The notes under the pieces were generated by a model that did no database searches, was not told where the DNA came from, and saw only the letters and a list, made by a program, of their open reading frames with translations. This document shows positions 44,840 through 52,944 of a DNA stretch of 64,000 bases, one piece after another. How positions within the stretch are numbered: position 1 is the first letter of the stretch; every line of letters begins with the position of its first letter. Source of the stretch: an uncultured Bacteroidota bacterium (GTDB lineage: Bacteria > Bacteroidota > Bacteroidia > Flavobacteriales_F > PHOS-HE28). The stretch spans positions 124,001 to 188,000 of the forward strand of contig CADEDY010000001.1 of the NCBI GenBank assembly GCA_902826215.1. The letters run 5' to 3'. Made by a program: the position numbers and the translations under genes.

Positions 44840-44862
44840 GAACGCCCCTGTTCGGGGCGTTC
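44840..44862 (-). terminator. Hairpin terminator of the two-component operon
   Basis: gaacgcccc and ggggcgttc make a perfect 9 bp stem (loop tgttc), 14 bp after the lipoprotein gene stop. The stem core equals that at 6763-6795. Confidence 0.65.
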
Positions 44863-44875
44863 TGGTAGTAGCTGT

Positions 44876-45139
44876 TCAGCGTCTTTTCTTCCTGCTCCGC
44901 TCACTGTCGGAGAGGTCGTCCCCATCATCGCTGATGCCCGTATCGTCAGTAATGGGTTTCTCGCCACTTCCCCCGTCCACTGCTGCTCCAGGAGTAGGGT
45001 CAGTGACAGTTGGCGACACGGAAATGCCTTTCGCAGAACCCTGGTCAGCCGCAGGGGCTGTACACGGAGATACCACTTCTTCCTTGCCGCAGGCTACTGC
45101 GAGAAGGGCGATGAGCAGAAGTGGAAGGAGACGTTTCAT
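44876..45139 (-). CDS. Small lipoprotein, last gene of the two-component operon
   Basis: An 87-residue protein. The signal peptide MKRLLPLLLIALLAVAC ends in the lipobox VAC with Cys17. The mature part is low-complexity and acidic (GISDDGDDLSDSERSRKKRR with a basic tail), and has no recognisable domain. The start overlaps the histidine kinase stop by 4 bp (ATGA), which indicates translational coupling. It could be a partner or reporter of the sensor, but this is not shown. Confidence 0.75.
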   Translation of the reverse strand: MKRLLPLLLIALLAVACGKEEVVSPCTAPAADQGSAKGISVSPTVTDPTPGAAVDGGSGEKPITDDTGISDDGDDLSDSERSRKKRR

Positions 45140-48100
45140 GGTCGCGTACCGGTATCAACATCAAAGGTAAGTGGTCCGACAGCACTTTGCAAGTCCGGTT
45201 CAGGCTTTTTCCAACCGTCCGTAACTGGCAGGGTGATAGTGACTTGGGTTCCCATGGACTTTCTGGTGGATGGGTCGATCCGATCCTCCGGACCTGATAT
45301 ACGGATATCAGTAAGGTCCAGTTTCCGCAACACATCGGCTCGCCCCTTGGTGATCTCGATACCGCGAGAGATATGATCGCCCGAGACCCCTGCCTTGGAC
45401 TCGAGGCTCCGTTCCATGCCGATCCCATCATCTTCGATGCGCACTTCGATCCGTTCATCGGCCAGTGGTCGCACGTGAATGGTCACGATGCCGCGGCCAT
45501 CCATGGGGAGGATGCCGTGCCAGATGCTGTTCTCCACATACGGTTGAAGCATCATGGCCGGGAGGCGAGCGTGGGCGGCATCCACGCCGGGCTCAACAGT
45601 GATGCGGTATTCGAACTTGTCCTTGAAGCGCATGTGTTCGAGGACCAAGTACAACTCCAAGCGCTCCAGTTCCTCGGCCAAGGTGGTGGTATCGTTCTGG
45701 CTGGCATCGAGGTTCTTGCGGATCAGTTTTGCGAAGCTCCCCAGGTATCGGCTCGCGGTAGCCCGATCCTGCTTGTTGATGTGGTATTGGATGCTGTTGA
45801 GCGCGTTGAAGACGAAGTGACGGTTCATGTTCGCGTTCAAGGCTTGTTGCTCCAACTGCAACATGCGAGAACGGAGCATCAGTTGGCGCGTACGTTCGTG
45901 GCGTTGGCGAAGAGTAGCCCGGTAGCGCATGACCCCCAAGGCGACCGCTGTCAAGAAGATGGCACATGCGACGAAGAACCACCAGCGCAGCCAGAACGGA
46001 GGGGTGATCACGAAGGTGAACGAAACGGGTGCGCTCCAAACGCCGTTGCGGGTGGAGGACATCACCTCGAAGGAGTAGGTGCCTTGCGAAAGGTTGCTGT
46101 AGCTGGCGAAGCGCGCATCGGTAGGGGGCAACCAGTCCTGATCGAAGCCATTCAAGCGATAGCGGTACTGCACCTTGTCGGGGTCGGTGAGCGAAATGCC
46201 GATGTAGTCGAAGGTGAGGTAGTTGCGTCGGTGATCCAAGCGCAGCCCGGTGGGTAGGCCATTGGCATCGGTGCCCGTGCTGCGACCGGACCAGTCGGTC
46301 GGCTGCAGAAAGGAGCGGATCCCAGTGATCCGAGTGTTCGGCGTGCGGTGCTCGCGAATGGTGGACGCTCGGTTGCGATCGAAGAGAACAAGGCCACCAG
46401 AGCTGCCAAAAAAGGTGCGGCCATTGATCGAGTACGACGCATTCAAGTTGAATTCCAAACTGCGCAGCCCGTCGTTCAGGTTGATGTGCTCCGCGGCATA
46501 AGGGTCCGCGAGCAGACCATCCGGTTGAAAGAGGTATAGGCCATTGTTCGTTCCTGCCCACATGTTCCCAGCATCATCCCCCACCAAGAGGTCGATGTAA
46601 TTGGATCCGAAGTCGCCGGCCAAGCGCAAGGATCGAAGTGCGCCATCGACCATGACGGAAATGCCGTTGGCTGTCCCGATCCACAGGCGGTCGTCCTCAT
46701 CCATCCACAGGCAGTGGACCGTGTTGTCGCTCAAGCCATCCTGCTTCGTCCAATGGGTGAACGATCGGCCATTGAATTGCGCCAATCCCTGATCGGTGGC
46801 CAACCAGAGATCACCATTCCGGTCCCGCTGCATACTGCGAACGGATCGCCCTGGACCATCGGTCTCGGAGGTGTGATCCAGCACATGACCATCGGTGGTG
46901 ACGCCTACAAGGCCTTCACGCATGCCGCACCAAATTGTTCCATCTGGTCCCTCGTTCATCGAGAGCACCGGTTGCCGCTCGAAGGCTTTCAACTCAGGCA
47001 CATACTGCACCAGCCCATTCACCAAACGAACCACACCAGCGCTAGTGCCGAACCAGAGGTCGTTCTTCCGATCCCGGATCCCACACCAAACGGTATTGTT
47101 CGAAAGGCCATCCAAGCTGGTCACCATGGCCATGCCATCCATGCGGCAAATGCCATTGTCGTAGGTACCCAGCCAGAGGTCGCCCTTGGCATCGGCCACT
47201 ACGGCCATTACCAGGTCGCTGCACAATCCGTCTTTCACGGTGTAGGTCACGAAGCGATCACCCGCGTACTTCATGGCCCCGGCGCCATCCGTTCCGAACC
47301 ACAGGTTGCCCTCATCGTCCTGGAACGCGCACCAGATGTTATCGTTAGGCATTCCCTGATGCACGGTGAACACACGTAGTCGCCCTTGTTCCAGAACGTT
47401 CAGCCCGAACTTGGTGCCGATCCACAAGCGTCCTTGATCGTCCATCAACAAGCACCTGACGTTGTTGCGCAGCAACCCGTTCTCTTCATCGAACTCCTCC
47501 ACGTGGCCATTTGCGCTGATCCGATAGAGGCCATCCAACAAGGTGCCCACCCACCAACTGCCATCTTCTCCTTCTACCAGCGCATTGATCGCTTTCGGTT
47601 CAGCATCACCCACTTGAACAGCGCGGCATGACCCTTCGTCCCAGAGCAGCAGTCCGTTCCTCAGGCCGATCAAGAGTCGACCATCCTTCAACAACACCAA
47701 GGATCGGACGCTTGCCGCGGTATCCATGGGGAAGCCAGCCAATGGTGTGATCCCGGAAGCATCGCGCTGGAATACGCCACCGCCGTCCGTACCGATGAAA
47801 AGTGTGCTGCCGCCGTCGGACGCAAGACCGGTGATCCGTGCATCCGTTCCCGGAAGCGGTTCGGTGCGGAACACCCCGTCCTTCAAGAATGCCAGTGCGC
47901 TCCCAGAACCAAGGACCAGCCCGTTCACAGGATCGTTCAGGATGGCACTCACCTGCGGGTCAGGCAGGCCATCGGATAAAGCGTAGCTCACATATTCCGA
48001 ACCGTCGAATCGGCTTGCACCGCCCAAGGTCCCGAACCAGAGATAGCCTTGTGCGTCCTGTGCTATGGCCCGCACTTGGCTCTGTGCCAGCCCGTCCTTG

Positions 48101-48195
48101 GTGGAAAGCTGGGAGAAGCTGTGCTGTTGACCAGGTGCAAGAGCCGCTACCTGAAGTAGCACTGCCATTACGATGAAGCGGGTGGCTGGAGGCAC
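45136..48195 (-). CDS. Propeller-sensor histidine kinase (LytS-type)
   Basis: A 1019-residue membrane sensor starting at GTG, whose G is shared with the stop codon of the regulator gene. After a signal-like N-terminus come about 600 residues of two-component regulator propeller repeats (LWFGTLGGASRFDG, LWIGTKFGLNVL, LWFGTDGAGAMKY). A Y_Y_Y-type beta domain (YRYRLNGFDQDWLPPTD) follows, then one membrane helix near 735-760 (WWFFVACAIFLTAVALGV). The kinase is LytS-type: NRHFVFNALNSIQYH (His793), LPAMMLQPYVENSIWHGI and EDDGIGME. It phosphorylates the LytTR regulator encoded just upstream. The periplasmic ligand is unknown. Confidence 0.9.
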   Translation of the reverse strand: MPPATRFIVMAVLLQVAALAPGQQHSFSQLSTKDGLAQSQVRAIAQDAQGYLWFGTLGGASRFDGSEYVSYALSDGLPDPQVSAILNDPVNGLVLGSGSALAFLKDGVFRTEPLPGTDARITGLASDGGSTLFIGTDGGGVFQRDASGITPLAGFPMDTAASVRSLVLLKDGRLLIGLRNGLLLWDEGSCRAVQVGDAEPKAINALVEGEDGSWWVGTLLDGLYRISANGHVEEFDEENGLLRNNVRCLLMDDQGRLWIGTKFGLNVLEQGRLRVFTVHQGMPNDNIWCAFQDDEGNLWFGTDGAGAMKYAGDRFVTYTVKDGLCSDLVMAVVADAKGDLWLGTYDNGICRMDGMAMVTSLDGLSNNTVWCGIRDRKNDLWFGTSAGVVRLVNGLVQYVPELKAFERQPVLSMNEGPDGTIWCGMREGLVGVTTDGHVLDHTSETDGPGRSVRSMQRDRNGDLWLATDQGLAQFNGRSFTHWTKQDGLSDNTVHCLWMDEDDRLWIGTANGISVMVDGALRSLRLAGDFGSNYIDLLVGDDAGNMWAGTNNGLYLFQPDGLLADPYAAEHINLNDGLRSLEFNLNASYSINGRTFFGSSGGLVLFDRNRASTIREHRTPNTRITGIRSFLQPTDWSGRSTGTDANGLPTGLRLDHRRNYLTFDYIGISLTDPDKVQYRYRLNGFDQDWLPPTDARFASYSNLSQGTYSFEVMSSTRNGVWSAPVSFTFVITPPFWLRWWFFVACAIFLTAVALGVMRYRATLRQRHERTRQLMLRSRMLQLEQQALNANMNRHFVFNALNSIQYHINKQDRATASRYLGSFAKLIRKNLDASQNDTTTLAEELERLELYLVLEHMRFKDKFEYRITVEPGVDAAHARLPAMMLQPYVENSIWHGILPMDGRGIVTIHVRPLADERIEVRIEDDGIGMERSLESKAGVSGDHISRGIEITKGRADVLRKLDLTDIRISGPEDRIDPSTRKSMGTQVTITLPVTDGWKKPEPDLQSAVGPLTFDVDTGTRP

Positions 48196-48947
48196 TAGAA
48201 CGTGTTGATCAGCCCGAGGAAGTCGGGCAAACGACGGCGCGAAACGGGTATCAATATACCGTTGTCCAGCACCGCCATGTTGCCCTCGGCACGATTGAAG
48301 CCTTTCAGGTGCGCCAAATTGATGATGTACGACTTGTGCACCCGGAAGAACGATTTCGGGTCCAAATTGGTCTCGAAAACGCGGATGTGCTTGCTGCTTA
48401 CTGAACGCTTCCCATCCATCAGATGAATGGTCGTGTAGCTGTCATTGGCCTCCAAATACAGGATGTCCTCGTGCTTCAGTAGCACCAGTCCCTCGCGTCC
48501 TGGCACTGCCACACGGGAACTCAATGGAGAACCGGGGTCCTTCATCAGGGCTGCGATCGCCGAAGGTTGGGTCGTGCCGAGTTCGTCGGTAAGGCGGCTC
48601 AATTTCTTCACCGCACGTTGCAGGGCATCCACGTCGATCGGCTTCTCCAAATAGTCCAAGGCGTTCTGCTGAAAGGCTTTCAATGCGAATTCGTCATAAG
48701 CCGTGGTGAAGACCACAGGAAGGTCCAGTTCCGCTATCGAAGCCAGCAGTGCGAACCCATCCTCGCCCGGCATCTTGATGTCCAGAAAAAGCGCGTTCGG
48801 CTGCAATTCCTGGATCTTCTCTCTCGCCTCGGGTGCGCTACCAGCTTGTCCCACCACCTGTACCTCTGGGCAGTATTCCTCGAGCATCAGACGCAGGTTG
48901 TCCCGTGCATCGGATTCGTCGTCTACGATCAAAGCGCGCAATGCCAT
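48195..48947 (-). CDS. LytTR-family response regulator
   Basis: A 250-residue regulator. ATG 48947 starts the receiver (MALRALIVDDESDARDN). The phosphorylated residue is Asp56 in ALFLDIKMPGEDG, with T in VVFTTAYDEFALKAF and K in DYLEKPID. The DNA-binding LytTR domain starts near residue 150 and contains EANDSYTTIHL, FFRVHKSYIINLAHL and PVSRRRLPDFL. It is the first gene of the operon; its stop TAG shares a base with the kinase GTG. A TATTTTTCG sequence about 15 nt upstream is a possible promoter. Confidence 0.93.
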   Translation of the reverse strand: MALRALIVDDESDARDNLRLMLEEYCPEVQVVGQAGSAPEAREKIQELQPNALFLDIKMPGEDGFALLASIAELDLPVVFTTAYDEFALKAFQQNALDYLEKPIDVDALQRAVKKLSRLTDELGTTQPSAIAALMKDPGSPLSSRVAVPGREGLVLLKHEDILYLEANDSYTTIHLMDGKRSVSSKHIRVFETNLDPKSFFRVHKSYIINLAHLKGFNRAEGNMAVLDNGILIPVSRRRLPDFLGLINTF

Positions 48948-49416
48948 GGTGGGTCGTTTGCCGAAAAATAGGTCAAGTGCGTGTTGCGGAACGAATGGAA
49001 CAGCGAACGGGCGAAGCGATCGGGACAACGGAGGCTATCCCGTGGGTTCATGACAAGGGGCATCGATGTTTTCGCTCCCAAGAGGTGCTGGCAACGTATG
49101 CCCCGGTCAACCGCTCCTTGCGACCACTCACCCGTTGCTCGTTCATCACTTTTCCAACGGTCCACGGGCTATTAGCTTGCTTCCACGAACGAACTGATAC
49201 CCACTTATCATGAAGTACTTCCTTACGACCCACAGCACAACTAGCGGCCTCTGGATCTTCAACGACCAAGGGAATTAGCCGTCGAGATAGGCTGCAACGA
49301 GCTCGTGTTTTGGTTTGGTGGTGGAGTCCGGTCGATCGCAAGGTCGGCCGGGCTCTTTCGTTTTCGATGAAACCGATCAACTCCGGTTCGCGTACAACGA
49401 AGTGATCTCTCACATC
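48948..49416. other. Intergenic region between the LytTR operon and a small sorting-domain-like gene
   Basis: No supported gene was found in this 469 bp. A 23-codon frame at about 49210 (MKYFLTTHSTTSGL) has a plausible start but no homologue that I know. The LytTR promoter is probably within 48962-48970. The 49315-49416 stretch is an in-frame upstream extension of the next gene, with only a TTG start. Confidence 0.4.
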
Positions 49417-49674
49417 ATGGAACAAGCATCCGATCACATCCGCGTTCGCATCGATCAGCTCGAGCGTCTATTGATGTTCGATTATGAGCCAGGAACCGAA
49501 GCTGCGTTGTTCGACATCTGCGACGGCCAGGGGCATATCGTGAAGAGCGGTGAGATCCGCGGGCCTGAGACGCGTGTGCGCATCACCGACCTGCACGGTG
49601 AAGAGTACTATTTGATGGTGCTCGATGGCGAGGTTTCCACAGTGAAGCCTTTTCAGCTCCGGCGCGCGGGTTGA
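49417..49674 (+). CDS. Small protein resembling a stand-alone sorting-domain-like unit
   Basis: An 85-residue protein from ATG 49417 (119 residues if TTG 49315 is used). The second half, FDICDGQGHIVKSGEIRG then YYLMVLDGEVSTVKPFQLRR, has the pattern of a type-A T9SS C-terminal domain (xxDxxGxxVxxG, then GxYxLxVxxGxxxxxKxxL), but no cargo or signal peptide precedes it. It may be a degenerate remnant of a secreted protein. No partner is adjacent. The fold suggestion is by eye. Confidence 0.5.
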   Translation: MEQASDHIRVRIDQLERLLMFDYEPGTEAALFDICDGQGHIVKSGEIRGPETRVRITDLHGEEYYLMVLDGEVSTVKPFQLRRAG

Positions 49675-49840
49675 CCTGTTCCACGTCCATTGTTCCTTCG
49701 CACTGAGGGCATACTGTGGCCGGCAATGTGCTGGACCGCGGCGAATACGGCGAGGTGTACATACCTGCGAGGTGTACACCACCTTGCCGGAGAAGGTGGA
49801 AATGGTGTACCTCGTGAAGGAACCCGACAGCACAACATGC

Positions 49841-49870
49841 GAAGGCCCCTCGAGCGATCGAGGGGCCTTC
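49841..49870. terminator. Bidirectional hairpin terminator
   Basis: A perfect 13 bp stem, gaaggcccctcga pairing with tcgaggggccttc, with a GCGA tetraloop, lies between a plus-strand small gene and the minus-strand GldL-related gene. It is followed on the plus strand by ttcatt. Confidence 0.75.
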
Positions 49871-49890
49871 TTCATTCCGTAACAAGCGCC

Positions 49891-50217
49891 TTATGCGTTG
49901 GCCGCCTTGCGGGGCTGCGGGATCAGGAACCACACCGCGCAGATCGTAAGCCCGAGCAGCAGGAGCATGTTTGCACCGGGCCAGTGCATGATCTTGAACG
50001 ATCCGCCTGTGATGACCGCTATCAAAGACCCGATGAGCATGGCCGGGTAATGCAGTTGGACGGTCAAGGGACCCGGCCTGCGGAACAGCAACCGTGCGAG
50101 CATCACGATGGTGAGCACCCCGCTGGTGAGCAGGATGTAGCTCGCCCCTGGCCAGTGCAGGGTCTTGAAGAGGAGGCCGAGGATGAAGCCGGCAAAACCG
50201 ATGGAGCGGATGTACAT
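49891..50217 (-). CDS. GldL-related membrane protein with two repeats
   Basis: A 108-residue protein. ATG 50217 is preferred because it begins at the first membrane segment (MYIRSIGFAGFILG). It has four hydrophobic segments in two repeats, each with the motif F-K-x-x-H-W-P-G-A at the first turn (LFKTLHWPGASYIL and SFKIMHWPGANMLL). This is the motif of the membrane part of GldL, the T9SS motor subunit, but the long cytoplasmic coiled part of GldL is absent. It is probably an inner-membrane protein of unknown function, paired with the next gene. Confidence 0.75.
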   Translation of the reverse strand: MYIRSIGFAGFILGLLFKTLHWPGASYILLTSGVLTIVMLARLLFRRPGPLTVQLHYPAMLIGSLIAVITGGSFKIMHWPGANMLLLLGLTICAVWFLIPQPRKAANA

Positions 50218-50291
50218 GGTGATGGGGTTTGGTGGTTGAATGCGGTTAGAGTTGATCCGTAACGCTTTCAAACGACTTGACCCAGTCTGAA

Positions 50292-50795
50292 CTATTCCTC
50301 GTTGCTATCCACCTGACCGGTGGAAAAGAACCAAACACCCACCAGGACTAGTCCGCTGATCAGCAAAGGAGTACTGTGCGGCCAGTGTTGGATCCGGAAC
50401 AATGTGCCACTGATCACTAACAGCAGCGCCGTGTAGAAGAGCAAAGGTTTGGGTCCATTGCCGCTACCACGTGAAATGATGCGATCGCGGTCCAACCAAA
50501 GCAAGCCTACTCCACCCAGCGCGGCAACTGCGAGCACATAGCCCTTACCCGGAAGATGCAGCATACGCATCACGATCACTGAGACCATACCGAACGTGAA
50601 GAGATCCCGCATTGCCTCCTTGCTCAGCACCGGTTGTCCGCTCAATGGCCGCCAGACCATAGCGATCAACGTGAAAGCCCACGCCGTGATGAAGATCACC
50701 TCGGTCCATGGCCAATGTTGGATCTTGAACAACGCACCAAGGATCACCAGCACGATGCCGAGTACGCGTAACGTCTTGGGCAGACCCGGAATCAT
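50292..50795 (-). CDS. GldL-related membrane protein with three repeats
   Basis: A 167-residue protein with six hydrophobic segments in three repeats, marked by LFKIQHWPWTEVIF, VMRMLHLPGKGYVL and LFRIQHWPHSTPLL. The HWP motif is intact in repeats 1 and 3 and changed to HLPG in repeat 2. A cytoplasmic acidic tail (STGQVDSNEE) ends it. The gene lies 74 bp before the two-repeat GldL-related gene and was probably duplicated from a common ancestor. No GldK, GldM or GldN neighbour is seen. The function is unknown. Confidence 0.75.
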   Translation of the reverse strand: MIPGLPKTLRVLGIVLVILGALFKIQHWPWTEVIFITAWAFTLIAMVWRPLSGQPVLSKEAMRDLFTFGMVSVIVMRMLHLPGKGYVLAVAALGGVGLLWLDRDRIISRGSGNGPKPLLFYTALLLVISGTLFRIQHWPHSTPLLISGLVLVGVWFFSTGQVDSNEE

Positions 50796-50816
50796 TAAAG
50801 CAAACGCGTTAGGCTG

Positions 50817-52127
50817 CTAGGCCAAGGCTTCCTTCCTCACAGTCCTCATCAACTCCTCCACCGCCTCCGCCTCCAACGGGATCTCCTTGAACAGGTCGTC
50901 CTGCCCGTCCTTGGTCACCAGCACATCGTTCTCTAAGCGGATGCCCAGCTTCTCCTCCCGGATGTAGATGCCCGGCTCAACGGTGAAGACCATGCCCTCG
51001 GCGATCGGTTCGTTCCACAGGCCCACATCGTGGACGTCCAGGCCCAGGAAGTGGCTGGTGCCGTGCATGAAGTACTTCTTGTACAGCGGCTTCTCGGGGT
51101 CCTGGTGCTGAACGTCGGTCTTGTCCAACAGGCCCAGGCCGATCAGCTCGCTTTCCATGATGCGGCCCACCTCCTTGTGGTACTCGGCCAGCATGGTGCC
51201 CGGCCGCAGCAATGCGGTGGCCTCGTTTTTCACGCGCAACACGGCGTTGTACACCGCGCGTTGGCGATCGGTGAAACGGCCGTTCACCGGCAGGCAGCGC
51301 GTCAGATCGCTCGCGTAGCCACCGTACTCGCAGCCGAAGTCCATCAGGATCACATCACCGTCCTGGCACACCTGATCGTTGGTGATGTAGTGCAGCACGC
51401 AGGCGCTGTAGCCGCTGGCGATGATGGGCGTGTAGGCATGCCCGCGTGAGCCGTTGCGCAGGAACTCGTGGGTGATCTCCGCCTCGATCTCGTACTCCTT
51501 CAGACCGGGCTTGATGAAGCCGCACACCCGCTGGAACGCCTTGCCGGTGATGGCCACCGCCTTCCGCATCTGCGCCACCTCCTCGGCCGTCTTCACACTG
51601 CGGATGCGGTGCATGATCGGTGCGCTGCGCTTCAGTTCGTGCAGCGGGTAGCGCTCGCGCAGCACCTTGTTCAGGCGTTCCTCACGTGTCTCCACCTCGT
51701 TGCCCTGGCGCAGGTGCTCGTTGCTGTTCAGGTAGAGTTTCTCGGCCTGCGGCATCAGCCGTTTCACCGTGGCCTCGTAGGTGCTGGTCCATAGCACGGT
51801 GGCGATGCCGCTCAGGTCCGAGGCTTCCTTCTGCGTGAACTTGGCGCCCTCCCAGATCGCGATGTGCTCGTTGGTCTCGCGCACAAAGAGGATCTCACGG
51901 TCCTTCGCGTCCACCGCATCGGGGAACAGCAGCAGCACCGTCTCCTCCTGATCGATGCCCGTTAGGTGCAGGATGTCTGTTGCCTGCTTGAACGGCAGGT
52001 GCCCATCGGCGCTGGTGGGCATCACGTCGTTGCTGTGGAAGATGGCGAGGCCGCCTTTCTCCATCTGCTGGCGGAAACGGGCGCGGTGCTCGCGGTAAGT
52101 GGCGGCGGTAAGGGGGGTGTAGCGCAT
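50817..52127 (-). CDS. pepP: Xaa-Pro aminopeptidase (PepP)
   Basis: A 436-residue metallopeptidase. The N-terminal aminopeptidase-P domain starts RYTPLTAATYREHRARF. Metal ligands of the pita-bread catalytic domain are the aspartates of LMDFGCEYGGYASDLTR, the His of HGTSHFLGLDVHD, and Glu in TVEPGIYI and RLENDVLV. It removes an N-terminal residue before proline. ATG 52127 lies 4 nt after TACCTTCG, implying a leaderless mRNA. A 22 bp gap separates its stop from the GldL-related gene. Confidence 0.94.
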   Translation of the reverse strand: MRYTPLTAATYREHRARFRQQMEKGGLAIFHSNDVMPTSADGHLPFKQATDILHLTGIDQEETVLLLFPDAVDAKDREILFVRETNEHIAIWEGAKFTQKEASDLSGIATVLWTSTYEATVKRLMPQAEKLYLNSNEHLRQGNEVETREERLNKVLRERYPLHELKRSAPIMHRIRSVKTAEEVAQMRKAVAITGKAFQRVCGFIKPGLKEYEIEAEITHEFLRNGSRGHAYTPIIASGYSACVLHYITNDQVCQDGDVILMDFGCEYGGYASDLTRCLPVNGRFTDRQRAVYNAVLRVKNEATALLRPGTMLAEYHKEVGRIMESELIGLGLLDKTDVQHQDPEKPLYKKYFMHGTSHFLGLDVHDVGLWNEPIAEGMVFTVEPGIYIREEKLGIRLENDVLVTKDGQDDLFKEIPLEAEAVEELMRTVRKEALA

Positions 52128-52131
52128 AGGG

Positions 52132-52139
52132 CGAAGGTA
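52132..52139 (-). promoter_or_regulatory. -7 promoter element of pepP
   Basis: TACCTTCG ends 4 nt before ATG 52127 on the minus strand. Confidence 0.55.
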
Positions 52140-52367
52140 GGGGAGGGCGAATGTTCAATTCTCAATGGACAAAACTCGATCCTCAAGGCCGAGCCCAGCA
52201 CTTGAACATTGAAGATCGACCATTGGTCATTTGTTATTGGGCGTGCCCCTCGTGCCCTTCGACCCTGCTGCACTGCGCTCACTTCCTTCGGGTCGTGCTA
52301 TTCGCAGTAGTCTTCGCTTCGCTGTGGGCTACTTGCTCCTATCCCTTGCGCATCCGATCTTCACGCC

Positions 52368-52796
52368 ATGCCAACCCCCAACAAAACCACCGCCACCACC
52401 GCCAGTGTCCAGGCCTTCATCGACAAGCACCCCAAGGAGCAGATGCGCGATGACAGCCGGGTGCTGATGGCCATGATGCAGGAGCTCACCGGCGAGGAGC
52501 CGCACATGTACGGGCCGAGCATCGTCGGTTTCGGAACCTACCATTACACCTATGCCAGTGGGCATTCCGGCTGTGCGCCCTTGGCGGCGTTCAGTCCACG
52601 CAAGCCGGAACTGGTGATCTACCTCCTCCCGGGGTTGTTCGAGAGCGAACCTGAGATGCTGGCGAAGCTGGGCAAACACAAGGTGAGCAAGGCTTGCCTG
52701 TATGTGAAGAAGCTGGCGGACATCGACCTGAAGGTGCTTAAGGCGATGGTCAAAAAGTCGATCGCGGCAACGCGGAAGGCCTATCCGCAACACTAG
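52368..52796 (+). CDS. DUF1801 domain protein
   Basis: A 142-residue cytoplasmic protein. The motifs VQAFIDKHPKEQMRDDSRVLMAMM-type opening, EEPHMYGPSIVGFGTYHY, GCAPLAAFSPRKPELVIYL and LGKHKVSKACLYVKKLADI are typical of DUF1801 (YdhG-like), a frataxin-like fold family. The cellular role is not established. It stands alone on the plus strand after a 240 bp gap and before the sdh promoter. Confidence 0.9.
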   Translation: MPTPNKTTATTASVQAFIDKHPKEQMRDDSRVLMAMMQELTGEEPHMYGPSIVGFGTYHYTYASGHSGCAPLAAFSPRKPELVIYLLPGLFESEPEMLAKLGKHKVSKACLYVKKLADIDLKVLKAMVKKSIAATRKAYPQH

Positions 52797-52836
52797 GGCC
52801 GCAGCCCATCATGGTCTTTGCTTGGTGCAGGGCCAG

Positions 52837-52857
52837 ATCAGAACCATTCTAAACAAG
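52837..52857. promoter_or_regulatory. suf-like operator upstream of sdhCAB
   Basis: AGAAcCatTCTAAACAAG matches the suf leader site at 15 of 18 positions. The right half TCTAAA is perfect and the left half is ATCAGA. It lies about 65 bp before the predicted start point, an activator-type position. Confidence 0.55.
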
Positions 52858-52898
52858 GACGACCTCGGACCCCTGTTCCGTGCCAACGGGCCGCCCCG

Positions 52899-52906
52899 TA
52901 AGTTTG
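52899..52906 (+). promoter_or_regulatory. -7 promoter element of sdhCAB
   Basis: TAAGTTTG followed by CGGC is an exact consensus match, 38 bp before ATG 52945. Confidence 0.65.
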
Positions 52907-52944
52907 CGGCCGAACGAACCTCAGCGGTTCGCTGTTAAGCAGAC

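Noticed and set aside
49210-49280. A 23-codon frame beginning MKYFLTTHSTTSGL
   Set aside because: Too short, no homologue known to me, no promoter or ribosome binding site.
52150-52210. Inverted repeat aatgttcaa ... ttgaacatt upstream of the DUF1801 gene
   Set aside because: Only 9 bp, with a 43-nt loop, and no clear role as promoter, terminator or repeat family; common by chance in such a gap.
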